From assembly GCA_900554595.1 (NCBI GenBank), contig USHZ01000053.1, positions 1-10,980 of the forward strand: 10,980 nucleotides of DNA, read 5' to 3'. Positions 1-6,124 of this stretch are shown here, piece after piece (the first letter of the stretch is position 1; each line of letters begins with the position of its first letter). This stretch comes from an uncultured Collinsella sp. (GTDB taxonomy: Bacteria; Actinomycetota; Coriobacteriia; Coriobacteriales; Coriobacteriaceae). The notes below the pieces were generated by a model. That model saw nothing but the letters and a program-made list of their open reading frames with translations, made no database searches and was not told where the DNA came from. The translations under genes and the position numbers were made by a program.

Positions 1-182
1 TCCATGCCAAAGCCGATAAAGTCGTCCTTCAGCGCCAGCGCGCATTCCAAAGCGCTCGCGTCAAAGGGATTAATGACCGCCTGCTTGCCATCGCGCACGA
101 TGGTATTGGTCTTGGGGTCCATCTTGACCTCGGTGCTGCCCGGCACCGCCTTGACGCACACCACCATATGGAAATCGCTCAT
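1..182 (-). CDS. etfB: Electron transfer flavoprotein beta subunit, N-terminal 60 residues (partial at window edge)
   Basis: EtfB pairs with EtfA to carry electrons between flavin dehydrogenases and other carriers, and some EtfAB pairs bifurcate electrons. The visible N-terminus begins MSDFHMVVCVKAVPGS and continues through V-K-M-D-P-K-T-N-T-I-V-R, then an INPFDASALECAL stretch. This is the hallmark start of the EtfB/FixA family: a beta strand with V-K-x-V-P, then N-P-x-D-x-x-A-[LI]-E. The ATG at 180-182 lies 2 bases after the stop of the FAD oxidoreductase, with a purine-rich AAGGGGG site inside that gene's 3' end, so the two are almost certainly co-transcribed. The gene leaves the window at position 1, and etfA is expected next but cannot be seen. 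The family call is firm; the physiological partner is inferred from gene order. Confidence 0.9.
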   Translation of the reverse strand, partial: MSDFHMVVCVKAVPGSTEVKMDPKTNTIVRDGKQAVINPFDASALECALALKDDFIGFGM

Positions 183-184
183 CT

Positions 185-1786
185 TCACGCGCCCCCTTTC
201 TGGACGAGCTCATCCAAGAGCTTCTCCGAAAACAGGTTACCGCGACCCAGTTGCCCGGCAGGATCGAGCTGGAGCTTGAGCCGCGCCGACTCGACCATGG
301 CCTCGTGACCGTACATCGTCTCCAAGAAGCCCGCCTTGATCTTGCCGACGCCGTGTTCGGCGGAGACGGCGCCGCCCATGACCGTGACCTCGGAAGCCCA
401 CTGGGCAAAGAGTTCTCCGCCGCGGCGGTAATCCTGCGCATCGCGCGGCAGAATGTTCACATGCAGATGGTTGTTACCGATGTGCCCCCAGGCGGCAGAT
501 TCAAGCCCACTTTCGGCCAACGTGCGACGATAAAGGGCGATGACATCGGCCAAGCGTGCGTTGGGCACCGACATGTCCGAGCCCAGTTTGGTGATGGTGG
601 GATCCGTGCGGCGACGCTCGTCGATGAGCATGTTGACGCTCTCGGGCACCGCATGGCGGAAGAATCGCTGACACTCGCGATCGACCTCGGTGCGCGCGAC
701 CCATGTCGCATCGTCGCTGCCGCCCGCAAGCTCCAGTACCCACCCCAAGTGATACAGCTCCTCAGTCGCTTGGACTTCGTCGTCGCAGTCGAGCTCCACG
801 TAGACACAGACCTTGGCGTCTTTGTCGAGCACCGGCAGCGAGGCGAACGCGGTCGACTGCTCACGCTGACGACGCAGTATATCCAGGGCGCCCGCATCGA
901 AATATTCGATGGCAGCCGCGTGGGACAGGACGGGACGCACGGAATCGGTGAAGGACACGGCCTTGTCTTCGCTGTCAAAGAAGCAGCTCACGCCCCAAAC
1001 GACCGCAGGCGCCGTCTGCAGGGCAATCTCGAGCTCGGTGATGACGCCGAGTGTGCCACACGCACCGATAAACAGATCGATGGCATCCATATCGTCAGCA
1101 ACGAAATAGCCCGAAGCATTTTTGGTCTTGGGCATGGTGTAGCCGGGAAGGTCGAGCTCGAGCGTGCGGCCCTGCACCGTGACGAGCGAAAGGCGACGAC
1201 CCTGCGCAAAAACCTCGCCACGGTGAAGCTCGAGCAGGTCGCCATCGGCCAGCACGACATGAAGGCCCGTGACGTGAGGGCGCATGGGGCCGTAAGCGTA
1301 GCTACGGGCGCCGGAAGCGTTGCATGCCGCCATGCCGCCCAGACAGGCAGATGCCTCGGTGGGATCGGTAGGAAAGAATTGCTCGGGGGCTTCCTGGAAC
1401 TCCTCGTAGGCCTCAAGCGATGCCTGGTCCCAGCCGACAGTCGGCAGCGCTTTCTTGCCCAGTTGCTTGCGTAGCTCAGACAGCACGACGCCGGGCGCCA
1501 CACGCAAAAGAAAGCGGCCCTGCTCATCGCGGCGAATGCCTAGGTAGCGATTCATGCGGGAAGTATTGAGAACGTGACCGCCATGAGGCACGGCGCCGGC
1601 GGCAAGACCGGTCCGGGCGCCCTGAACCGTCACCGGGACACGCTCGGCATGGAGCTTTTTCAAAATGGCGCGGACCTCGTCCTCCGTTGTCGGAAACGAG
1701 ATGCTCGAGGCCTCGCCCGATGTGCGAGACTCATCGCGGCCATACTCTTCGAACTCGTCGGTGAAGGGTTTGATAGTTGCCGACAC
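185..1786 (-). CDS. FAD-binding oxidoreductase, GlcD / D-lactate dehydrogenase type
   Basis: This 533-aa flavoprotein probably oxidises a 2-hydroxy acid such as lactate or glycolate and hands electrons to the EtfB/EtfA pair encoded just downstream. The N-terminal FAD_binding_4 (PCMH) domain spans about residues 28-255. It contains the pyrophosphate-binding loop QGARTGLAAGAVP near 55-67, and GGMAACNASGARSYAYG near 150-166 followed by LHVVLADG. The C-terminal FAD-oxidase_C domain spans about 265-520, with GHIGNNHLHVNI at 434-445 and SAEHGVGK at 475-482; these histidine-containing motifs are typical of the active site. The start is GTG at 1786-1784, preceded by AAGGGGGAG. A stretch near residues 120-142 (EAYEEFQEAPEQFF) looks like an insertion relative to short GlcD proteins. 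Substrate is not decidable from sequence. A similar LDH-EtfAB set carries out electron-confurcating lactate oxidation in Acetobacterium woodii; the analogy here is inference. Confidence 0.88.
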   Translation of the reverse strand: MSATIKPFTDEFEEYGRDESRTSGEASSISFPTTEDEVRAILKKLHAERVPVTVQGARTGLAAGAVPHGGHVLNTSRMNRYLGIRRDEQGRFLLRVAPGVVLSELRKQLGKKALPTVGWDQASLEAYEEFQEAPEQFFPTDPTEASACLGGMAACNASGARSYAYGPMRPHVTGLHVVLADGDLLELHRGEVFAQGRRLSLVTVQGRTLELDLPGYTMPKTKNASGYFVADDMDAIDLFIGACGTLGVITELEIALQTAPAVVWGVSCFFDSEDKAVSFTDSVRPVLSHAAAIEYFDAGALDILRRQREQSTAFASLPVLDKDAKVCVYVELDCDDEVQATEELYHLGWVLELAGGSDDATWVARTEVDRECQRFFRHAVPESVNMLIDERRRTDPTITKLGSDMSVPNARLADVIALYRRTLAESGLESAAWGHIGNNHLHVNILPRDAQDYRRGGELFAQWASEVTVMGGAVSAEHGVGKIKAGFLETMYGHEAMVESARLKLQLDPAGQLGRGNLFSEKLLDELVQKGGA

Positions 1787-2132
1787 GCGAACTCCCCCTT
1801 TAGCTAACTACAGTGTTTGCAGGGAGATGTTACCGCATCGTTTCGTCGACGTGTTCGAGACCGTCTCCATAATTGGCGATTTTTACGTTCGTGCAATTCG
1901 GCGAGCGGCAAGGTTTCCTCGGCAGACGATGCTTTTGACACATGTCGCTTTACCGCCAGCGACCACGCAATTGTCGCTCGAAAAAAGTTGAAGCTATTTT
2001 TGCCATCTTTTACCTGCGGAGATGTCAATCCGTCAAGCATTTGGTCAGAAATTGGTCAAGTAGTGACTGATACGGTCGGCATCAACAGCCAAAACCAACG
2101 GAAGTTTTGGCCCCAGAAGCAGGGAGGTTCCC
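1787..2132. promoter_or_regulatory. Divergent intergenic region with candidate promoters
   Basis: This stretch of about 345 bp separates the leftward redox operon from the rightward surface operon and must drive both. On the plus strand TGATACGGT (2068-2076) reads as an extended -10 about 50 bp before the first surface-operon gene. Just upstream lies a direct repeat TTGGTCA (2041-2047 and 2052-2058), offset by 11 bp. On the minus strand TTGCAC (1891-1896) and TATGGA (1866-1871) form a weak -35/-10 pair with a long 19-bp spacer. GTCGCT (1944-1949), AGCGAC (1958-1963) and GTCGCT (1973-1978) could form two mutually exclusive 6-bp hairpins. I see no convincing coding potential: the short open frames here lack ribosome sites and recognisable protein character. 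All assignments are by eye. Confidence 0.4.
2041..2058 (+). repeat. TTGGTCA direct repeat, possible operator
   Basis: Two perfect copies of TTGGTCA start at 2041 and 2052, an 11-bp period close to one helical turn. Further GTCA tetramers begin at 2024 and 2032. They sit immediately upstream of the candidate -10 at 2071-2076 of the surface operon, where an activator or repressor could bind. The binding role is inference. Confidence 0.35.
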
Positions 2133-2429
2133 ATGGCATATTACTGGCCCCAGTACGGCGTCGCCATCGAGGTCGACGACGATCCCTATCTCCTGCCTTT
2201 CGACGAAGAGGCGTTCCCCGATACGGCGGTCTACCACGTCACCACCGATGTTATCTGCGACCCCGAGTCGTTCTCGGCGCTCGCCCACCACATCGCACGC
2301 ATCCACAACATCGAGCTCCCTCACAACTTCGACGAGCTCATCTACTCGCGCCGCCTGATGCTCCACATGCTCTTTGGAGCGGACCCGTCCACGTTCGCAC
2401 GTGTCTACACCACCAAGGACGCCGCATGA
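2133..2429 (+). CDS. Hypothetical 98-aa cytoplasmic protein, first gene of the surface operon
   Basis: I cannot name this 98-aa protein. It starts at ATG 2133 with a strong AGGGAGG site (2121-2127) five bases upstream, and its stop overlaps the next gene by four bases (ATGA), so the two are translationally coupled. It has no signal peptide or membrane segment. It is acidic, with an aromatic N-terminus (MAYYWPQYGVAIEVDDDPY) followed by strand-like YHVTTDVI and a helical second half. The order GVAIEVDDDP ... VYHVTTDVI ... LAHHIARI loosely recalls the end of DUF559/VSR-like endonuclease folds, in which an E-V-D strand precedes a final V-x-V-T strand. No complete catalytic set is present, so it could be a relict or a binding protein. 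The gene looks real because of its ribosome site and coupling; the function is unknown. Confidence 0.75.
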   Translation: MAYYWPQYGVAIEVDDDPYLLPFDEEAFPDTAVYHVTTDVICDPESFSALAHHIARIHNIELPHNFDELIYSRRLMLHMLFGADPSTFARVYTTKDAA

Positions 2430-2935
2430 GTGCGAAGAAGCCGCCCCGCCCTGCAGGACTGGGGCGTCGCAAGAAACTCGTCGTTGTCTGCCTGGCTATC
2501 GTCTGCGCACTCATCGCCGTAGGGCTATACGCCTGGCAGTCGCAGCCCGTGCCCGAAGCAGGCGCCTCAGTCACGACGGCAGAGGGTAAATCGCGCCAAG
2601 AAATCCAGGATGAGCTCGACGCCATCGTCCGCGACAACATGATGACGATCTCGGTCGCACCGGTCGCACAGTTGCAGGAAGGCGGCAAGTTGCGCGTCAA
2701 CGTGCAAAACGTCCAAGACAACAAGTTTCCCCAGCGCTTCCGCGTGATTCAAAACGACGAGACCATCTATGAGTCCGGTGTGGTCGAAGCCGGCAAGACG
2801 GTTGAGACCTGCCCCGCCGGCGATATCCAAGAAGGCGAGGCATATATCGAGATTCAGGCACTCGATGCCAAGACCTACGACACCCACGGCAATCCGACGC
2901 GCGTCAAAGTGCGGGTGGCCCAGGCAGAAGGCTAG
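2426..2935 (+). CDS. Membrane-anchored small extracytoplasmic protein (surface-cluster accessory)
   Basis: This is a 169-aa protein with a basic N-terminus (KKPPRPAGLGRRKK), one hydrophobic segment at about 18-36 and an outward-facing domain from about 70 to 165. No lipobox is present, so it is probably a signal anchor. The external domain reads as alternating beta strands: MMTISVAPVAQLQEGG, then LRVNVQNV, FRVIQNDETIYESGVVEAG, and EGEAYIEIQALD before a final RVKVRV strand. The layout (M-x-I-x-x-x-P-V, an N-rich strand, D-E-x-I-Y-x-S-G, then G-x-A/Y strands) resembles small membrane proteins I recall beside WxL/TasA-like surface proteins in Gram-positive accessory clusters. That suggests a role in presenting or anchoring the secreted partners. 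The start is the ATG overlapping the preceding stop. No enzyme motif is visible. Confidence 0.8.
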   Translation: MSAKKPPRPAGLGRRKKLVVVCLAIVCALIAVGLYAWQSQPVPEAGASVTTAEGKSRQEIQDELDAIVRDNMMTISVAPVAQLQEGGKLRVNVQNVQDNKFPQRFRVIQNDETIYESGVVEAGKTVETCPAGDIQEGEAYIEIQALDAKTYDTHGNPTRVKVRVAQAEG

Positions 2936-2952
2936 TGGCCGACGCGCTCGCA

Positions 2953-2971
2953 GGGGCAGCACCCTGTCCCC
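2953..2971. repeat. Imperfect hairpin, GGGACAG-containing
   Basis: GGGGCAG at 2953-2959 can pair with CTGTCCCC at 2964-2971 around a 4-nt loop with one bulged T. Read on the minus strand it is GGGGACAGGGTGCTGCCCC, sharing a GGGACA core with the hairpins at 6125-6223 and 9361-9397. It lies in the 87-bp gap after the membrane-anchored protein gene. It could be a REP-like element or an mRNA structure; there is no T-tract to make it a clear terminator. Confidence 0.4.
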
Positions 2972-2984
2972 ATTCGTCCAACCA

Positions 2985-3003
2985 TCACGGAAACAGTCCG
3001 TGA
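2985..3003 (+). promoter_or_regulatory. 7-bp perfect hairpin in the leader of the WxL-like gene
   Basis: TCACGGA (2985-2991) and TCCGTGA (2997-3003) form a perfect 7-bp stem with loop AACAG, ending about 7 bases before the AAAGG ribosome site of the gene starting at 3023. It lacks a U-tract, so it is unlikely to terminate. It may protect or set off a processed mRNA end, giving different levels of the secreted product and the membrane protein. The role is inferred. Confidence 0.45.
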
Positions 3004-3022
3004 CGAGCAGAAAGGATCGATT

Positions 3023-3625
3023 ATGAACACACCCAGGAACCTGAGCGGAGCCAGGGCACTCGCCGTGGGCGCAGGGCTTACGCTCGCACTTGCGATGGGC
3101 GCCGCGCCAACGGCGGCCATGGCAGAAGTGCGCGTTGGAACCACCGATGTGACGGTAAAGGCCGACATTAGCAATGTTTCGTTTAAGGCGCCAACGGTCA
3201 TCCCCTTTGCCGCCAAAGCCGACGGAACGCTTGTAGGACCCTCCGACAAGACGATTACCATCGACAACCTCTCGGCATATGGCATCCACGTCACCAACAT
3301 GAAGGTCACGGCCAAGAACGACTGGACAATCGTTGCAGACGCAAAGACGGGCTCGGCCCAGAACTCCATCGATTTTAAGGTTGGCCCCGATAAGGCAGAG
3401 AAGGATGCCAGCTCGGCGACTCAGACTACGGGCCTCGATCTTTCCAAAGACGCAAACTTCGACATGAAGTACCAGGGCATTGCCGACGGAACGGACAAAA
3501 TCAAGCTCAATGTGAGTGGCCACGTCGCCCGCGTCACGCGTGACATCTACCACGCCACCGGTACGGGAGATCAAGTGGCAAGCATCACCTGGACGGTCGA
3601 GCCCGGTGCGCACGCCACGTCCTAA
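3023..3625 (+). CDS. Secreted beta-rich WxL-like surface protein
   Basis: This 200-aa protein has a clear Sec signal peptide: basic start (MNTPRNLSGAR), hydrophobic core to about residue 28, and likely cleavage after AMA at 34. The mature part is beta-rich: TTDVTVKADI, VSFKAPTVIPFAA, then DGTLVGPSDKTITIDNLSAYG. It has two tryptophan motifs, NDWTIVADA (W101) and ASITWTVEPG (W190). In placement they match the proximal and distal motifs of WxL domains, which bind the cell wall non-covalently, though WxI/WxV replace the strict WxL. It could equally belong to TasA-like fibre proteins. No cysteine, LPXTG or C-terminal membrane segment is present, so surface retention would rely on partners or on the WxL-like face. 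The ATG has an AAAGG site nearby. The next gene starts inside its 3' end. Confidence 0.8.
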   Translation: MNTPRNLSGARALAVGAGLTLALAMGAAPTAAMAEVRVGTTDVTVKADISNVSFKAPTVIPFAAKADGTLVGPSDKTITIDNLSAYGIHVTNMKVTAKNDWTIVADAKTGSAQNSIDFKVGPDKAEKDASSATQTTGLDLSKDANFDMKYQGIADGTDKIKLNVSGHVARVTRDIYHATGTGDQVASITWTVEPGAHATS

Positions 3626-3866
3626 GGCGATTGCACTGGCCGCCATCGTCGGCATCTTGGCGTCAGCACCCGCCATGGCCTTTGCTCAAGAAGAGCAAGC
3701 GCAGGCGGCCACAGAAGTGACCGTCGACCTTTCGGGCCTTAATCGCGGCAGCCGTCACGAGCCGCTCGCTCAGACGAGCGACACCCGGCAACTCATTGCG
3801 GTGGGCTTCGCCACGGCGGGAGCAGGACTGACGTGCCTTGGCCTGCACATCAAACGCAACCAATAG
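3606..3866 (+). CDS. Small secreted protein with degenerate sortase sorting signal
   Basis: I place the start at GTG 3606, inside the end of the preceding gene (20-base overlap). It gives a textbook signal peptide, MRTPRPKAIALAAIVGILAS followed by APAMAFA, and the in-frame ATG further upstream would add a non-signal leader. The 86-aa product has a short exposed part (residues 28-53, Q/A-rich then TEVTVDLSGL). It ends in a sorting-signal-like tail: LAQTSD at 54-59, a hydrophobic span at about 63-79 and terminal HIKRNQ. The motif departs from LPXTG at two positions (A for P, S for G); class E sortases of actinobacteria accept LAXTG, but S in place of G is unusual. Small LPXTG proteins of similar design sit in WxL gene clusters, which fits its neighbours. 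It may be the wall anchor for the surface complex. The ribosome site is weak, suggesting translational coupling. Confidence 0.7.
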   Translation: MRTPRPKAIALAAIVGILASAPAMAFAQEEQAQAATEVTVDLSGLNRGSRHEPLAQTSDTRQLIAVGFATAGAGLTCLGLHIKRNQ

Positions 3867-3905
3867 CCAAGCACGACCGGAGTACGCGGAATAGATAGGA
3901 GAACC

Positions 3906-5312
3906 ATGGCACCCAAAAACCTTTTGCCCGTCGCCGCGCTCTGCAGCGCACTGGCGAGCGGTACGCCTCTCGCCGCTTGGGCGACGCCCGCCACGGCAAA
4001 CTCCTTACCGCAAGCTCTGAACCCCGTGGCGAATTCGTCGGGTATCGTCGCCTGCCAACGTTTTTCGCTCGCACATGCCACGGTCCGAACCTCGGGATGC
4101 CTTCACCGCAATACGGACGACTCGATAGTCGTGGATACCAAGCGACCGGACAAGGAGAACGGCTCCCAGACAGGTTATGCCATCTGCACATGGAAATCGG
4201 CTGCAGTCGACGCCGATGGCGACCCATGCGACCTAGAGCTGCGCATCGATATTGACTCGGTCGATGACTCGGCGAACGGGGCGAAGGTCGTCTTCGACAG
4301 CGCGGCGTATGAAGAAGAAGGAGGGGGTATATGCCTGGGCTGCGTTCCCTCGAATGTCGATGGCGCGCAGCCCATCATCTCCTTTACGGCATCGCTGCGA
4401 CTGACCAAGGCGGGCACCGAAGCCATCGCAACGGGAGATGCGCCTTTGCTGTTCTACGCTGGCGACGCGGACGACCAAGAGGCTCAAAGCACCAGGCAGA
4501 AGGGCTCGCTTAACCTCACGCGAGGATCAGAACCCGCCCCCATCAATATCGATGCCCAGGCGCAAGGCGTGCAGCGCATTCTCGCCGATCCGGCGCTGCT
4601 CCAAATGACATGGCACGGAGTGGGGTCCGTCGGGATTGCTGCTCCTATATCTAGCGATAATGACAAATCCCCCAAAGACGAGGTCGCAGACGTACCGACA
4701 CATGTTGATGACGCAGACGATGCATCATCATCAGAAGACAACGCTGCGGCCCCTCTCGAGAAGCCAGGCGGCGGCGCCACCGAACTAGGTGATCCCCAAC
4801 CGAAAGACGGCCTGGACTTTGCCGCTCCCCCAGATGTCGACGAAGGCAACTGTTGCATGATGGTCGCGCTCGACCACACGGAAACCGTCGATGCCGCAAG
4901 CATTGAGCCAGTCGCTGCCGATGCGCCCCGCCGCAAAAACATCCTCATCGCATTCCCCAATACCGTCGAGCTCGTCTTTTTGCCTTCGGGTGAAGTCGTC
5001 GCGCCTACGGCACTTACAGCAGTGGGAGCAAGGAGCGCATCGAACGATATCCAAGCTATCTCGGCACTTTATGCCACAACGACCGCCAAGTTACACCTTT
5101 ATTCCGTTGCAGCAGACGGAACGCGAACCGAAGAATTCGACGGAACCAAGCTTTTGGTTCCTCGTCGCATCGGTATCCAAGAAGACGTCCCCTATCAAAT
5201 GGAACTTGAAGGGTTCGATCGTGCACGAGATGCCGACATCATTGCCGCAGCCATCGAATCCCCGCAGCACCTCATGACGCTGCGCTTCGACTTTAGCCCC
5301 GTCCTGTCCTAG
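3906..5312 (+). CDS. Large secreted cysteine-containing two-domain surface protein
   Basis: This 468-aa protein is not a family I can name. It starts at ATG 3906 with AGGAG four bases upstream and has a signal peptide cleaved after AWA (26) or nearby. The N-terminal domain (about 45-245) carries Cys50, 65, 94, 108 and a CxxC pair at 143/146, so disulphides are plausible, and ends with the strand LLQMTWHGVGSVGI. A low-complexity acidic linker (about 250-315, rich in D, A, S and P) follows. The C-terminal domain (about 343-468) begins KNILIAFPNTVELVF, then PSGEVVAPTALTAVG. Its spacing of a proline, a strand, a G-x-V turn and another proline parallels the WxL-like gene at 3023. No C-terminal anchor is visible. 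It closes the operon and is probably a structural or adhesive surface component; the function is inferred only from secretion and context. Confidence 0.8.
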   Translation: MAPKNLLPVAALCSALASGTPLAAWATPATANSLPQALNPVANSSGIVACQRFSLAHATVRTSGCLHRNTDDSIVVDTKRPDKENGSQTGYAICTWKSAAVDADGDPCDLELRIDIDSVDDSANGAKVVFDSAAYEEEGGGICLGCVPSNVDGAQPIISFTASLRLTKAGTEAIATGDAPLLFYAGDADDQEAQSTRQKGSLNLTRGSEPAPINIDAQAQGVQRILADPALLQMTWHGVGSVGIAAPISSDNDKSPKDEVADVPTHVDDADDASSSEDNAAAPLEKPGGGATELGDPQPKDGLDFAAPPDVDEGNCCMMVALDHTETVDAASIEPVAADAPRRKNILIAFPNTVELVFLPSGEVVAPTALTAVGARSASNDIQAISALYATTTAKLHLYSVAADGTRTEEFDGTKLLVPRRIGIQEDVPYQMELEGFDRARDADIIAAAIESPQHLMTLRFDFSPVLS

Positions 5313-5361
5313 ACCGCTAACCGCCGCTTGGCTCGGATACTGAGCGCCCTCCTCCCCGTTC

Positions 5362-5370
5362 TGCTACGAT
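5362..5370 (+). promoter_or_regulatory. Extended -10 promoter for the DUF554 gene
   Basis: TGCTACGAT matches the extended -10 pattern TGnTAnnnT, 31 bases upstream of the start codon at 5402. No good -35 hexamer is present at 17 bp, which is common for extended -10 promoters. It nearly equals the TGCTATGAT in front of sngA. Confidence 0.4.
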
Positions 5371-5401
5371 TGCCGCGTTGGCATCAATTACAGGAGGGTT
5401 C

Positions 5402-6118
5402 ATGCCGGGTTTAGGAACGATCATCAACGTCGCGCTTTTGATTACGGGCGGTCTGCTGGGCCTCATGGGTGGGCGTTTCATTACGCCCCGCATCCAAGAC
5501 ACGCTCATGAAGGCGTCGGGGTTGTGTGTTCTGTTTATCGGCCTAGGCGGCACCATGCAAAAGATGCTCGTTATCGATGGAGAGGCGTTGGCGACCACCG
5601 GCACCACCATGCTTATCGTCTCGTTTGCCCTCGGTTCGCTCATCGGCGAGGCCATCAACCTGGAGGCCGCCATCGAGAACCTCGGCGAATGGCTCAAGCG
5701 CAAAACCGGCAGCGAAGGCGACAACGAGTTCACCAACGCCTTTGTCTCGGCATCGCTGACCGTCTGCATCGGTGCCATGGCTATCGTGGGTTCAATCCAA
5801 GATGGCCTGCTCGGCGACTGGTCCACACTTGCCCTCAAGGGCGCGCTGGACTGCATCATCGTCTGCACCATGACGGCCTCGCTCGGCCGTGGCTGCATCT
5901 TCTCGGCCCTGCCCGTCGCCGTATTCCAGGGAACGATCACGCTCTTTGCCGGCGCGCTCTCCCCCATCATGACCACCGTGGCCCTCGACAGCCTATCGCT
6001 CGTGGGCTCTATGCTCATCTTCTGCGTCGGCGTCAACCTTATCCGTCCTCAGACCTTCCGCACGGCCAATATGCTCCCCTCCGTTGTCATAGCCGTCATC
6101 TACGCCCTCCTGTTCTAG
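5402..6118 (+). CDS. DUF554 family multi-pass membrane protein (YdfK/YqgA-like)
   Basis: This 238-aa hydrophobic protein of the DUF554 family has about seven predicted membrane helices, for example near residues 6-22, 40-52, 66-84, 112-131, 148-161, 167-185 and 198-213, plus a final segment at 224-238. The family signature is clear in FVSASLTVCIGAMAIVGSIQ (114-133), then DGLLGDW ... LALKGALD, and FSALPVAVFQGTITLFAG (167-184). Family members are widespread, and a transport role is suspected but not established. I chose ATG 5402 because AGGAGG sits four bases upstream; an ATG 24 bases earlier has no such site. It has its own candidate promoter and is followed by the inverted hairpin pair, so it is probably transcribed alone. 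Nothing links it to the defence genes next door. Confidence 0.9.
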   Translation: MPGLGTIINVALLITGGLLGLMGGRFITPRIQDTLMKASGLCVLFIGLGGTMQKMLVIDGEALATTGTTMLIVSFALGSLIGEAINLEAAIENLGEWLKRKTGSEGDNEFTNAFVSASLTVCIGAMAIVGSIQDGLLGDWSTLALKGALDCIIVCTMTASLGRGCIFSALPVAVFQGTITLFAGALSPIMTTVALDSLSLVGSMLIFCVGVNLIRPQTFRTANMLPSVVIAVIYALLF

Positions 6119-6124
6119 CTCCTC

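Noticed and set aside
251..1474. Long plus-strand open frame (407 codons) opposite the FAD oxidoreductase
   Set aside because: It is antisense to a gene with clear family motifs; its translation is histidine- and arginine-rich with no recognisable domain, as expected of a shadow frame in high-GC DNA.
1817..2425. Extending the membrane-anchored protein gene upstream to 1817
   Set aside because: The upstream part would overlap the whole 98-aa gene in another frame and has no ribosome site; the ATG at 2426 gives a proper basic plus hydrophobic anchor start.
2567..3676. Minus-strand open frame (369 codons) across the surface operon
   Set aside because: It crosses two plus-strand genes with signal peptides and ribosome sites, including the gap between them, and has no recognisable domain of its own.
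5317..6036. Minus-strand open frame (239 codons) opposite the DUF554 gene
   Set aside because: The plus-strand product carries the DUF554 signature and a perfect AGGAGG; the minus frame is Ser/Pro/Met-rich without any family features.
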